Positions 8,971 to 17,245 of a DNA stretch of 64,000 bases are shown in pieces. Source of the DNA: F23-B02 sp963625685 (GTDB taxonomy: Bacteria > Bacillota > Clostridia > Oscillospirales > Oscillospiraceae); assembly GCA_963625685.1 (NCBI GenBank), contig CAVFTR010000008.1:20896-84895 (forward strand), in the 5' to 3' direction. How positions within the stretch are numbered: position 1 is the stretch's first letter; each line of letters starts with the position of its first letter. The notes below the pieces were generated by a model. The model had not been told where the DNA came from, searched no databases, and saw nothing but the letters and a program-made list of their open reading frames with translations. The translations under genes and the position numbers were made by a program.

Positions 8971-9853
8971 ATACGGCCTCGGAGGCCGATTTCTTGTGCT
9001 TTCTCAGGCTGTCGTAAACAAACAGTATGACAGCCGCCCAGGTGAGGGCGAAGGTTATGGCGCTCGTTTTTGTGAAGGCCTCGTTATAGATGAACACGCC
9101 GACGAGCAGCTGGAGCGTCGGATTTATGTACATGAGTATGCCCGAGGTGACGATAGATGTCCGCTTTATGCCCTTTGCAAACAGCATGAGCGGTATGGAG
9201 GTCACGGGCCCCGTCGCCGCGAGCAGCAGGAGCTCTGCCGTCGTGAGCGAGGAAAATGTCGTAAAGCCGGAAAGCTGCGCATAGACTATAAATGCGAGCG
9301 CCAGGGGCAGAACGGACGCGGTCTCCATGCATATGGACGTCTCGCTGCCGGCCTTCACGCTTTTTTTGAGCGCGCTGTACAGAGCGAAGGTCAGGGCTAT
9401 GATAATGGCGATATACGGCACCGAGCCGTAGCTCACGACCGAGAAGCTCACGCCCACAAGGGCCAGCGCCGCGCTCAGCCATTGCAGCGCGCTCAGCTTT
9501 TCCTTGAAGAATATCGAGCCGATAAGCACCGAGAACAGCGGATTTATGTAGTAGGCGAGGCTCGATTCAAGTATCCTGTTCGTTGCGACGGCAAAGATAT
9601 AAACTCCCCAGTTAGCGGAGATGAGCAGGCCGCACAGCATAAACCTGCGGCGCTCAGACCTGTCGCGGACTATTTTTCCGAGCTCGCCGCCGTGCTTTTT
9701 AATAAGTATGACGGCAAAGCAGAACAGGAAGGAGAAAACTATCCTCTGCGCGAGAACATATACCGAGTTGACTCCGGACAGCAGCTTCCAAAATACCGGC
9801 AGCAGCCCCCAGAGTATGTAGCAGCCCAGAACATTCAGTGATGATCTGCCCAT
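8969..9853 (-). CDS. rarD: RarD-type EamA-family permease
   Basis: 294-residue inner-membrane protein with ten predicted hydrophobic segments. The N-terminus (GCYILWGLLPVFWKLL, YVLAQRIVFSF) and SANWGVYIFAVATNRILESSLAYYINPL are diagnostic of the RarD branch of the drug/metabolite transporter superfamily. The substrate is not established for the family as a whole. It begins 6 bp after the glyA stop and is probably cotranscribed with it. Confidence 0.87.
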   Translation of the reverse strand: MGRSSLNVLGCYILWGLLPVFWKLLSGVNSVYVLAQRIVFSFLFCFAVILIKKHGGELGKIVRDRSERRRFMLCGLLISANWGVYIFAVATNRILESSLAYYINPLFSVLIGSIFFKEKLSALQWLSAALALVGVSFSVVSYGSVPYIAIIIALTFALYSALKKSVKAGSETSICMETASVLPLALAFIVYAQLSGFTTFSSLTTAELLLLAATGPVTSIPLMLFAKGIKRTSIVTSGILMYINPTLQLLVGVFIYNEAFTKTSAITFALTWAAVILFVYDSLRKHKKSASEAV

Positions 9854-9859
9854 TGCCCT

Positions 9860-11107
9860 TTACATCTCCATGTCGGGGTAGAGCGGGAAGCTGGCGCACA
9901 GCTCAAGCGTCTGCCGCTTCACATCCCCGACAGCCGCCTCGCCCTCGTTTATGACCTGCGCGAGCATGCGGCCGATCTGCCGCATCTCCTCCTCGCCCAT
10001 GCCTCGGGTAGTTACGGCGGGCGTGCCGAAGCGCATTCCGCTGGTGAGCTTCACCGGCTGCGTGTCAAAGGGGATGGCGTTTTTGTTGGCCGTTATATGC
10101 GCCCTGTCAAGAAGCTCCTGCACCTCGTTGCCCGTGCGGCCGTGACTCATGGTCTCGGCCAGCATCAGGTGATTGTCGGTGCCGCCGGAGACGAGGCGTA
10201 TGCCGCTCTCGGACAGCGCAGCGGCAAGGACCGCCGCGTTTTTCACGGTCCGGCGCTGATAATCCCTGAATTCCTCGCTCATCGCCTCCCTGAAGCACAC
10301 CGCCTTACCTGCTATGACGTGCATCAGAGGGCCGCCCTGAGTTCCGGGGAAGACCGCGCTGTTTATCTTCTTTTTGAGTTCGTCCCTGCATAGAATGACA
10401 GCGCCGCGCGGGCCTCTGAGGGTCTTGTGCGTAGTGCTGGTGACGACGTCTGCATAGGGCACGGGGCTGGGGTGGACTCCCGCAGCGACGAGGCCGCCTA
10501 TGTGCGCCATGTCTACCATGAGATATGCGCCGACCTCATCGGCGATCTCGCGCATTTTTTTGAAATCTATAATGCGTGAATAAGCGCTCGCTCCGGCGAT
10601 GATGAGCTTCGGCCTGCACTCTCCCGCCGTCCGCATCGCCTTTTCGTAGTCTATCGTCTCCGTCTCGGGGTCGACGCCGTAGAAGCAGGCGTTGAAGTAC
10701 TTGCCGGATATCGAGGCCTTCGAGCCGTGCGTCAGATGTCCGCCGTGGCTCAGGTCCATGCCGAGTATCGTGTCTCCCGGCTTTAAAAGCGCAAGGTAGA
10801 CCGCGACGTTCGCCTGCGAGCCGGAGTGCGGCTGGACATTGGCGTGCTCTGCTCCGAATAGCTCCTTTGCCCTGTCGATGGCAAGCTGCTCGACGATATC
10901 GACATACTCGCAGCCGCCGTAGTATCTCGCGCCGGGGTAGCCCTCGGCATATTTATTGGTAAGATGGCTTCCCATGGCCTCCATAACGGCCCGGCTCGTG
11001 AAGTTTTCCGAGGCTATCAGCTCGATGTGGTCGCGCTGGCGCTCCAGCTCCTTTTTCATCGCGCCGTACAGCTCGGGATCGCCAGTCTTTACATTCTCGT
11101 AGCTCAT
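9860..11107 (-). CDS. glyA: Serine hydroxymethyltransferase
   Basis: PLP enzyme interconverting serine plus tetrahydrofolate with glycine plus 5,10-methylene-THF, 415 residues, normal length. The PLP lysine is K228 in TSTTHKTLRGPRG; other marks are IASENFTSRAVMEA and YPGARYYGGCEYVD. GGGAGGT precedes the ATG. It is first in a two-gene operon with rarD, driven by the promoter at 11147-11175. Confidence 0.97.
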   Translation of the reverse strand: MSYENVKTGDPELYGAMKKELERQRDHIELIASENFTSRAVMEAMGSHLTNKYAEGYPGARYYGGCEYVDIVEQLAIDRAKELFGAEHANVQPHSGSQANVAVYLALLKPGDTILGMDLSHGGHLTHGSKASISGKYFNACFYGVDPETETIDYEKAMRTAGECRPKLIIAGASAYSRIIDFKKMREIADEVGAYLMVDMAHIGGLVAAGVHPSPVPYADVVTSTTHKTLRGPRGAVILCRDELKKKINSAVFPGTQGGPLMHVIAGKAVCFREAMSEEFRDYQRRTVKNAAVLAAALSESGIRLVSGGTDNHLMLAETMSHGRTGNEVQELLDRAHITANKNAIPFDTQPVKLTSGMRFGTPAVTTRGMGEEEMRQIGRMLAQVINEGEAAVGDVKRQTLELCASFPLYPDMEM

Positions 11108-11146
11108 CTCTCAGACCTCCCGTAAAAAAGTAATAATATCTTTACG

Positions 11147-11175
11147 ATTATACGATAATATCCCCGCCTTATCAA
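11147..11175 (-). promoter_or_regulatory. glyA promoter
   Basis: Minus strand: -35 TTGATA (11170-11175), 17-nt spacer, -10 TATAAT (11147-11152). About 40 bp upstream of the glyA ATG. Confidence 0.75.
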
Positions 11176-11224
11176 GCAAAAATACGCATTTTCGCCGATT
11201 TGCATACCGGACGCGCGAATTTGC

Positions 11225-11253
11225 TTGAATAAGGCATGCGGCTGTGATAATAT
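11225..11253 (+). promoter_or_regulatory. Promoter of the 11272 EEP-family gene
   Basis: -35 TTGAAT (11225-11230), 17-nt spacer, -10 TAATAT (11248-11253), divergent from the glyA promoter. Confidence 0.65.
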
Positions 11254-11271
11254 AACCGATGAGGTGAGGAC

Positions 11272-12348
11272 ATGGCAAAAAAGCTGGTTAAGATCATTCT
11301 TATGATCATAGGCATAATACTTCTGTGCGCCGCGGCACTGATACTCTGGCTGTCGGTCACTGAGTTCAAGCCCGGGGACGTCACGGACGTAAAGATAGAG
11401 GCCAACTCCGAGGTCAGCGGCCTGACGCCGTTTTTGGACGAGGAGTTCTCGGTCGTCAGCTGGAATATAGGCTACGCCGGCCTCGGCAAGGACTCGGATT
11501 TCTTCATGGACGGCGGAGAGAACGTTTCCTCGGCCGATCAGGACGATGTCTCCGCTTCGCTCCTGGGCATATATAAAACGCTTTACTCGGACGCGGAGCC
11601 CGCGACGATATTCATGCTGCAGGAGGTCGATCAGAACTCCTCCCGTACCTACGGCAAAAACGAGGTCGAGGCGCTGGGCATAAATAACAGTGCCTACGCA
11701 CTCAACTATTCCTGCAAATTCGTGCCCTATCCCATCCCGCCAATCGGCAGGGTCAACAGCGGACTTCTGACCACGACAGTCTACGATATCGACTCGGCCG
11801 AGCGCATATCGCTGCCCTGCCCCTTTGACTGGCCTGTGAGCACCGCAAATCTCAAGCGCTGCCTGCTGGTGAGCTACCTGCCAATATCCGGAACGAGCAG
11901 CAAGCTCGTCATGGTAAATCTCCATCTCGAGGCCTACGACGACGGCGAGGGCAAGATAGCGCAGACAAAGCAGCTGCGCGAGTTCATACAGTCCGAGTAC
12001 GACAAGGGCAACTACGTCATCGCCGGCGGCGACTTCAATCAGATATTCCCCGGCGGGCTTGACAAATACCCAAACACGCACAAGGAAAACTGGGAACCGG
12101 GACAGATAACGGACGATATCATGCCCGAGGGCTGGACGCTTGCGTACGACCTTGAAACTCCGTCGTGCAGGCTGCTCAATCAGCCCTACGATGCGTCGGA
12201 TACCGAGAACACGCAGCACTACGTCATCGACGGCTTCATCCTCTCGCCGAATGTGGAGCTCGTTTCCGTCAAGACCCTCGACGAGGGCTTCACCTACTCC
12301 GACCACAACCCGGTGAAGCTTCAGGTCAAGCTCACAGCCGAAAAATAA
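11272..12348 (+). CDS. Membrane-anchored endonuclease/exonuclease/phosphatase (EEP) family protein
   Basis: 358 residues: an N-terminal transmembrane anchor (about 5-27), then an extracytoplasmic EEP fold. Catalytic motifs are in order: SWNIGYAG (metal-coordinating Asn), FMLQEVD (Glu), LVMVNLHLEAYD (His), AGGDFNQIF (Asp/Asn) and YSDHNPVKL (terminal Asp-His). Substrates of this superfamily include nucleic acids, phospholipids and inositol phosphates, and none can be chosen here. GAGGTGAGGAC precedes the ATG. It lies upstream of an SGNH hydrolase with a similar anchored layout. Confidence 0.85.
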   Translation: MAKKLVKIILMIIGIILLCAAALILWLSVTEFKPGDVTDVKIEANSEVSGLTPFLDEEFSVVSWNIGYAGLGKDSDFFMDGGENVSSADQDDVSASLLGIYKTLYSDAEPATIFMLQEVDQNSSRTYGKNEVEALGINNSAYALNYSCKFVPYPIPPIGRVNSGLLTTTVYDIDSAERISLPCPFDWPVSTANLKRCLLVSYLPISGTSSKLVMVNLHLEAYDDGEGKIAQTKQLREFIQSEYDKGNYVIAGGDFNQIFPGGLDKYPNTHKENWEPGQITDDIMPEGWTLAYDLETPSCRLLNQPYDASDTENTQHYVIDGFILSPNVELVSVKTLDEGFTYSDHNPVKLQVKLTAEK

Positions 12349-12355
12349 TCAGCCC

Positions 12356-12385
12356 GGACGGCACATACGATGTGGTGTGCCGTCC
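12356..12385 (+). other. Intergenic hairpin between EEP and SGNH genes
   Basis: Perfect 10-bp stem (12356-12365 with 12376-12385), 10-nt loop. No proper T-run follows, so it may stabilise mRNA or attenuate rather than terminate. Confidence 0.5.
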
Positions 12386-12416
12386 TGAGCATTTTAAAAA
12401 GGAGATATCATCAAAA

Positions 12417-13184
12417 ATGACAAAAAAGCAGAAAGTGATCGCGATCATTGCGTTTATCCTGATAATCGTTCTGATCGCGCTGATATGCGTGAGCCTGCAG
12501 GGCAAGAAGGCCCCGGACAGCGGCGACGATACGCAGGCGAGCCAGACCCCTGCGGAGAGCACGGAGCCCACGCCCGAGCCCACGCCCACGCCGCTGCAGT
12601 TCACGACGGCGCCCGAGGGATATTTTGACGACGCGCTGTTTATCGGCGACTCGCGCATGGTGGGCATCGACATGATGCAGACCATCGACGGCGCGACCTT
12701 CTTCACGACCGTCGGCCTGAGCCTCACGGGCGCGATGAACACGAGCGCGGACGTCGACGGCGTCGGCACGACGACGCTGCCGGCACTGCTGCAGAGCAGG
12801 CAGTTCGGCAAGATCTACGTCATGCTCGGCATAAACGACATCGGCGGCTCGATAGACGCGCTCAAGCAGACCTACAGCAATCTTATTGACAGGCTGCGCG
12901 CCGCTCAGCCGGACGCGATAATCTACATCATGTCGAACCTCCACGTCTCCGCGACGCAGGATTCCCGCGGCACGGCGGTCAACAACACGAATCTCAACGC
13001 GCTCAACGACTACACAAAGACCCTCGCCGACGGCGAGACGGTGTTCTATCTTGAGTGCAACGAGCTGTTCGACGACGCAAACGGCACTCTCAACTCCGAG
13101 ATCACCTCCGACGGCATCCACCCCGACGGCAGCGCCTACAGAAAATGGGGCGAGTGGATCATGCAGAACGCGATCGTAAAATAA
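12417..13184 (+). CDS. Membrane-anchored SGNH/GDSL-type hydrolase
   Basis: 255 residues. N-terminal membrane anchor (IIAFILIIVLIALICV), a Thr/Pro/Glu spacer (TPEPTPTP), then an SGNH hydrolase domain. Block I is FIGDSRMVGID (nucleophile S79), the GxND block is LGINDIGG, and the catalytic Asp-His pair is DGIHPDGSAY (D232, H235). The family covers lipases, acetylesterases and cell-wall O-acetyl hydrolases; a cell-surface esterase is likely. The start is set by AAGGAGA before ATG 12417; the open frame upstream is a shadow of the preceding gene. Confidence 0.87.
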   Translation: MTKKQKVIAIIAFILIIVLIALICVSLQGKKAPDSGDDTQASQTPAESTEPTPEPTPTPLQFTTAPEGYFDDALFIGDSRMVGIDMMQTIDGATFFTTVGLSLTGAMNTSADVDGVGTTTLPALLQSRQFGKIYVMLGINDIGGSIDALKQTYSNLIDRLRAAQPDAIIYIMSNLHVSATQDSRGTAVNNTNLNALNDYTKTLADGETVFYLECNELFDDANGTLNSEITSDGIHPDGSAYRKWGEWIMQNAIVK

Positions 13185-13196
13185 AAAACGCAGCAA

Positions 13197-13226
13197 AAAA
13201 GCTCCCGTCCGAGGACGGGAGCTTTT
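13197..13226. terminator. Bidirectional terminator between SGNH hydrolase and hypA
   Basis: Nine-bp GC stem (13201-13209 with 13214-13222), CGAG tetraloop, flanking A4+ and T4 runs, between converging genes. Confidence 0.85.
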
Positions 13227-13234
13227 CGATTTAA

Positions 13235-13579
13235 TCACATTGCTTCGATCTCTTTTATGATGTATTCGTTGCCGGTGACGAGATATGTATGCTCGCTCTG
13301 GCAATACGGACACACCTTTGCGTATTTCACCGTCGGATAGGTCTGCTTGCAGTCCTCGCAGAAGGTCACCGCCTCAAGCTTTTCGACCTTGAGCTCGGCC
13401 TCCTTCATGTATTTCGACTCCCTGACCGCCCAGTTCCAGCAATCGACGATATACTCCGGAATGATACCGCTGACCTCACCGATCTGAAGCGTGACGCTTC
13501 CGACCTTCGTGAGGCTGTTCTCGTCGCAGAGCTTCTCGACTTCCTTTATTACGTAAAATACCGTTCCGAGCTCATGCAT
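13235..13579 (-). CDS. hypA: HypA-like nickel/zinc metallochaperone
   Basis: 114 residues. The N-terminus MHELG has the His-Glu pair used by HypA/HybF to bind nickel, and the zinc site is two CxxC pairs (CEDC and CPYC). Middle signatures LQIGEVSGIIPEYI and WNWAV fit the family. HypA normally delivers Ni to [NiFe]-hydrogenase or urease, yet neither is in this window and the hydrogenase here is [FeFe]. It lies 21 bp after the 909-residue Fe-S flavoprotein and is cotranscribed with it. Confidence 0.88.
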   Translation of the reverse strand: MHELGTVFYVIKEVEKLCDENSLTKVGSVTLQIGEVSGIIPEYIVDCWNWAVRESKYMKEAELKVEKLEAVTFCEDCKQTYPTVKYAKVCPYCQSEHTYLVTGNEYIIKEIEAM

Positions 13580-13600
13580 GGGGCATTTCCTCCGATGTGC

Positions 13601-16330
13601 TTACTTTGCGAATTTTGCCTTGAGGTCCTTGATCTTGATCTTCACGCCGCGCTTTGCCGCGTATACCGCCAGAGGCAGGTACTTGTCGTCGGTGTTGACC
13701 ATCTTGCTCGCCTCGGGGTGGTCGCGGTGCAGGTGGATGGCGTCGAACTCGCAGCGGGTCGTGCACAGGCCGCAGCCGATGCACTTGTTCTGGTCGACGA
13801 CCGATACGCCGCAGCCCAGGCAGCGGCTCGCCTCGGCCCTGACCTCGGCCTCGGTGAAGGTGACGCGGTCGTTCTTCATTGTCTTTGCCTTGCGCGGGTT
13901 GTGCTTTACCTCCTGACGCACGGGCGCGTCGAAGCAGTTGATGTCGATAACGACATTGTCCTTGTCAAGCTCGTAGAAATCACGCGGGTTGCGCGCCAGC
14001 GTGAGGCTCTGTCCCTCATGGACGTAGCGGTGCAGGCTGATCGCGCCCTCGCGGCCGGCCGCTATGGCGTCGATGGCGAACTTCGGGCCCGTGTAGCAGT
14101 CGCCGCCGACGAAGATATCGCTCTGCGCGGTCTGGAGCGTTACGGGATCGGCTATCGCCTTGCCCTTTGCGGCGGTCTTGAGCTCGCCGACGTCGAGCGC
14201 GCCCCAGTCGACGATCTGGCCGACGGCGCTGATGACGGTGTTGACCTTGAGGGTCTTGAACTTGCCTGTGCCGACGGGCTTTTTCTTGCCCTTCTCGTCG
14301 GGCTCGCCGAGCTCCATGATCTCGACCTTCAGGCCGTTGACCTTGCCGGCGGCGGTGCCGGTGATCTCGACCGGCGCGTTGAGGTAGCAGAACTTAACGC
14401 CCTCGGCGAGAGCCTCGGCGACCTCCTCCTTATCCGCTGGCATCTCGTTCTCGGAGCGGCGATAGACTATGTAGGTCTCCTCCGCGCCCAGGCGTGCCGC
14501 GGTGCGCACGACGTCCATGGCGACATTGCCGCCGCCGATGACAGCGACCTTCTTTCCGAGCTCGACCTTATTGCCGAGATTGACCTCGCGCAGGAAGTCG
14601 ACGCCGCCGTATACGCCCTTGAGCTCCTCGCCGGGGATGCCGAGCTTCGCCAGGCTCTGCGCGCCGATGGCGACGAAGAAGCCCTTGTAGCCCTGCTCGC
14701 GCAGCTGGGCGATGGTGACGTCCCTGCCGACCTCGACGCCGCATTTGAACTTGACGCCCATCTTCTTGAGAACGTCGATCTCGGCGTTTATGACCTTACG
14801 CTCAAGGCGGAAGGTCGGGATGCCGAGGGTCAGCATGCCGCCGGGGATGGGGTTGCGGTCGAAAACGGTGACGTTCGCGTAGCCCATCTCGGCCAGGTAG
14901 TAAGCGCAGCTCATGCCTGCGGGGCCCGCGCCGATGACGGCTATCTTCTCGGGATAGTCGGTGTCGGGGGTCTTATGGCGGCGCTTTTCGGGGATGTAGC
15001 GGGTCTTCTCGCTCAGCTCCTTCTCGGCGATGAACTTCTTGATCTCGTCGATGGCGACCGAGCGGTCGAGCTGGCCGCGGGTGCAGGCGTCCTCGCAGCG
15101 GCGGTTGCAGATGCTGCCGCAGACCGCCGGGAAGGGGTTATCCTGCTTTATGAGCTTGAGAGCGTCGAGGTATCTGCCCTCGCCGGCCATCTTGATATAG
15201 CCCTGAACGGCGATGTGCGCGGGGCAGGCCGCCTTACAGGGAGCGGTGCCGCTCTCGTGACAGTTTTTCTGGTTGTTGTTCTTGTAGTCCATATCCCACA
15301 TATGCTCGCCCCAGTGGTTATCGTCGGGCAGAGGCTGCTTGGGATATACGACGGGGCCGTCCTTGGTGCAGAGCTTCTGGCCGAGCTTGGCAGCGCCCGC
15401 GGGGCAGACCTCGACGCACTTGCCGCAGGCCACGCACTTTTCCCTGTCGACGTGAGCGCGGTATGCGGAGGCGGACATGTTGGGGGTGTTGAAAAGCTGG
15501 GAGGTGCGCAGAGCGAAGCAGGAGCCGAGCGCACAGTTGCAGATGGCGAATATCTTGTCCTCGCCGTCTATATTGGTTATCTGATGGACATAGCCGTTTT
15601 CCTCGGAGCGCTTGAGTATGCGCATCGCCTCTTCATAGGTGATCGAGTGGCCCTTGCCGGTCTCGATACAGTATCTTGCGAAGGTGCCGACCGCTATGCA
15701 CAGCTCCTCCTGCATCTCGCCGCAGCCCTCGCCCATGATGCGCATGGCATTGCGGCAGGAGCAGTAGCCGACGCCGAGCTGGCCCTCGTATTTCTTGAGC
15801 CAGTGGGAGATATGCTCGACGCTGACCGACTCGTTGGTGGCCGGTATCGCCTTCTCGACGGGGATAACGTGCATGCCGATGCCGTTGCCTCCGGGGGGCA
15901 CCAGCGGGGTGATCTTCGTCAGCGGCAGAAACGCCATGCGCTCGAAGAACTTCGCTATCTGCGGGTACTTCTCGACCTGCTCGAGGTTCATGTTCATGAG
16001 CTCGGCCGAGCCGGGAACGAAAATGGGCAGAACGTACTGACGGCTGCCGTCGGGCGTGTCGTAGTTATACTCCAGAAGTCCCTTGTTGGCCATTATGTCC
16101 ATGTTCTCCTGGAGATATCCGACGGGCTTGCCCATCTTTGCCGCGAGCTTCTCGGGCGTGGTGGGCTTGCGGACGTCCATCGCCAGCGCTATGTCGGCCT
16201 CCTCGTCTGTTATGACACATTCAAGACCGTAATATTCGGGGTCTGTCTCGGTGATCTTCTCAAGTCCGAGCTTCTGCGGTACGCGGTCGGTTATCTTCTT
16301 GCCGAGCGCCGCTATCTTTTCTCTTGCCAT
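13601..16330 (-). CDS. Large Fe-S flavoprotein: GltD/NfnB-like NAD(P)H oxidoreductase with N-terminal Cys-rich domain
   Basis: 909 residues. The N-terminal third (about 1-270) has a winged-helix-like start (PTTPEKLAAKMGKPVGYLQE) and a Cys-rich stretch (YCSCRNAMR, CGE, ICNCALGSCFA). A ferredoxin motif CVACGKCVEVCP follows near 285-300. The central part is a GltD/NfnB-type reductase: Cys-rich SICNRRCEDACTRG, FAD motif AVIGAGPAGMSCAYYLAEMG, and NAD(P) motif AVIGGGNVAMDVVRTAARLG. The C-terminus has a further cluster region (CLGCGV, CIGCGLCTTRCEFDAI). It probably moves electrons between NAD(P)H and ferredoxin. It is not glutamate synthase: no large subunit is nearby. hypA follows 21 bp on; the promoter at 16.4 kb drives both. 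Confidence 0.82.
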   Translation of the reverse strand: MAREKIAALGKKITDRVPQKLGLEKITETDPEYYGLECVITDEEADIALAMDVRKPTTPEKLAAKMGKPVGYLQENMDIMANKGLLEYNYDTPDGSRQYVLPIFVPGSAELMNMNLEQVEKYPQIAKFFERMAFLPLTKITPLVPPGGNGIGMHVIPVEKAIPATNESVSVEHISHWLKKYEGQLGVGYCSCRNAMRIMGEGCGEMQEELCIAVGTFARYCIETGKGHSITYEEAMRILKRSEENGYVHQITNIDGEDKIFAICNCALGSCFALRTSQLFNTPNMSASAYRAHVDREKCVACGKCVEVCPAGAAKLGQKLCTKDGPVVYPKQPLPDDNHWGEHMWDMDYKNNNQKNCHESGTAPCKAACPAHIAVQGYIKMAGEGRYLDALKLIKQDNPFPAVCGSICNRRCEDACTRGQLDRSVAIDEIKKFIAEKELSEKTRYIPEKRRHKTPDTDYPEKIAVIGAGPAGMSCAYYLAEMGYANVTVFDRNPIPGGMLTLGIPTFRLERKVINAEIDVLKKMGVKFKCGVEVGRDVTIAQLREQGYKGFFVAIGAQSLAKLGIPGEELKGVYGGVDFLREVNLGNKVELGKKVAVIGGGNVAMDVVRTAARLGAEETYIVYRRSENEMPADKEEVAEALAEGVKFCYLNAPVEITGTAAGKVNGLKVEIMELGEPDEKGKKKPVGTGKFKTLKVNTVISAVGQIVDWGALDVGELKTAAKGKAIADPVTLQTAQSDIFVGGDCYTGPKFAIDAIAAGREGAISLHRYVHEGQSLTLARNPRDFYELDKDNVVIDINCFDAPVRQEVKHNPRKAKTMKNDRVTFTEAEVRAEASRCLGCGVSVVDQNKCIGCGLCTTRCEFDAIHLHRDHPEASKMVNTDDKYLPLAVYAAKRGVKIKIKDLKAKFAK

Positions 16331-16395
16331 ATGTTCTCCTTCCTTATTCCTTATTCATTATCCCTATGTACATTTGCTTTCTCAGGTCACCTGTC

Positions 16396-16425
16396 AGTAT
16401 ATCATACATGCATGTATGAACACAA
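16396..16425 (-). promoter_or_regulatory. Promoter whose spacer is a perfect 18-bp palindrome (likely operator)
   Basis: Minus strand: -35 TTGTGT (16420-16425), then the perfect palindrome TCATACATGCATGTATGA (16402-16419), then -10 TATACT (16396-16401). The palindrome is exactly the 18-nt spacer, so a dimeric regulator bound there would control the Fe-S flavoprotein-hypA operon. Confidence 0.75.
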
Positions 16426-16452
16426 CATGAAATCGTCAGAAAATCTGCAATT

Positions 16453-17196
16453 TCACAGATAGAATTTGTCCTCCTTGCGCTCGGAGCAGAGCTTCTTGAG
16501 CGTCAGATAGGCCGTCAGGCGCATCGGGGCCGGAACTCTGCGCGACTCGGTCGAGCACATTGCGACGCATCTCATGCAGCTTATGCACTTGAGGGGGTTG
16601 GTGGTCATGTGCTTGCCCTTTATGGCGTTTGCCGGACAGTACTTTTCACAGATGCCGCAGCCGCTACATTCCCTCGACGCTGCGGGGTACAGGGGCAGCG
16701 GCGCGCTCTTTTTCTTCGCGTAGTTGGGGTCGCCGGGCATTTTGACGGGGCTGAAGCTGTCCATGGCCCTGAGCTTTGCGATAAACTCGTGTATCTTCTC
16801 CCTGTCCGCGGCGTCGGGGCGGCCCGCACCGAAGCGGGGGTCGATCGAGTGAGGAGCTACGATCTCGCAGCCTGCGACGGTGACGAAGCCGCGACTTGCT
16901 GCAAGATCGCTCATCTCGAGCAGCGCGTCGTCCACCGCGCGGTTTCCGAAAACGGCGACCGGCACGCAGGGCGTATCATCGCCGCTTATGATCTTCATGC
17001 GCTCGTACATGGGCTTGGGTATCCTGCCGCCGTATACGGGGATGCAGAAGAAGGTGAGCGTATCATGGTCGATGGCCGTATTCATGCTCGGAGTGGTCAG
17101 CTCCTGCATGGGGGCGTCGCCGAGCTCCCTGCTTATGATGTCCGCGACGGCCTTCGTGCCGCCGCAGGGGCTGAAGTAGAATATCGCGTATTTCAT
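16453..17196 (-). CDS. EFR1-family flavodoxin-ferredoxin fusion protein
   Basis: 247 residues. An N-terminal flavodoxin-like domain (YFSPCGGTKAVADIISREL as phosphate-binding loop region, PVYGGRIPKP) is followed by a two-[4Fe-4S] ferredoxin domain at about 178-225 (CSGCGICEKYCPANAI and CISCMRCVAMCS). This is the EFR1 family arrangement, thought to carry low-potential electrons between FMN and clusters. Its partner is unknown; the neighbouring Fe-S flavoprotein is a candidate. It ends 120 bp before that gene and has no strong terminator. Confidence 0.85.
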   Translation of the reverse strand: MKYAIFYFSPCGGTKAVADIISRELGDAPMQELTTPSMNTAIDHDTLTFFCIPVYGGRIPKPMYERMKIISGDDTPCVPVAVFGNRAVDDALLEMSDLAASRGFVTVAGCEIVAPHSIDPRFGAGRPDAADREKIHEFIAKLRAMDSFSPVKMPGDPNYAKKKSAPLPLYPAASRECSGCGICEKYCPANAIKGKHMTTNPLKCISCMRCVAMCSTESRRVPAPMRLTAYLTLKKLCSERKEDKFYL

Positions 17197-17245
17197 TGTG
17201 TTTCCCTTCCCTTTATCTTCTTTTAAAACTAAGCCGCTTTTAAAG

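Noticed and set aside
13601..16330. Glutamate synthase small subunit
   Set aside because: The central domain is GltD-like, but no large GltB subunit is nearby and the protein has extra Cys-rich and ferredoxin domains, so an Nfn-like electron carrier fits better.
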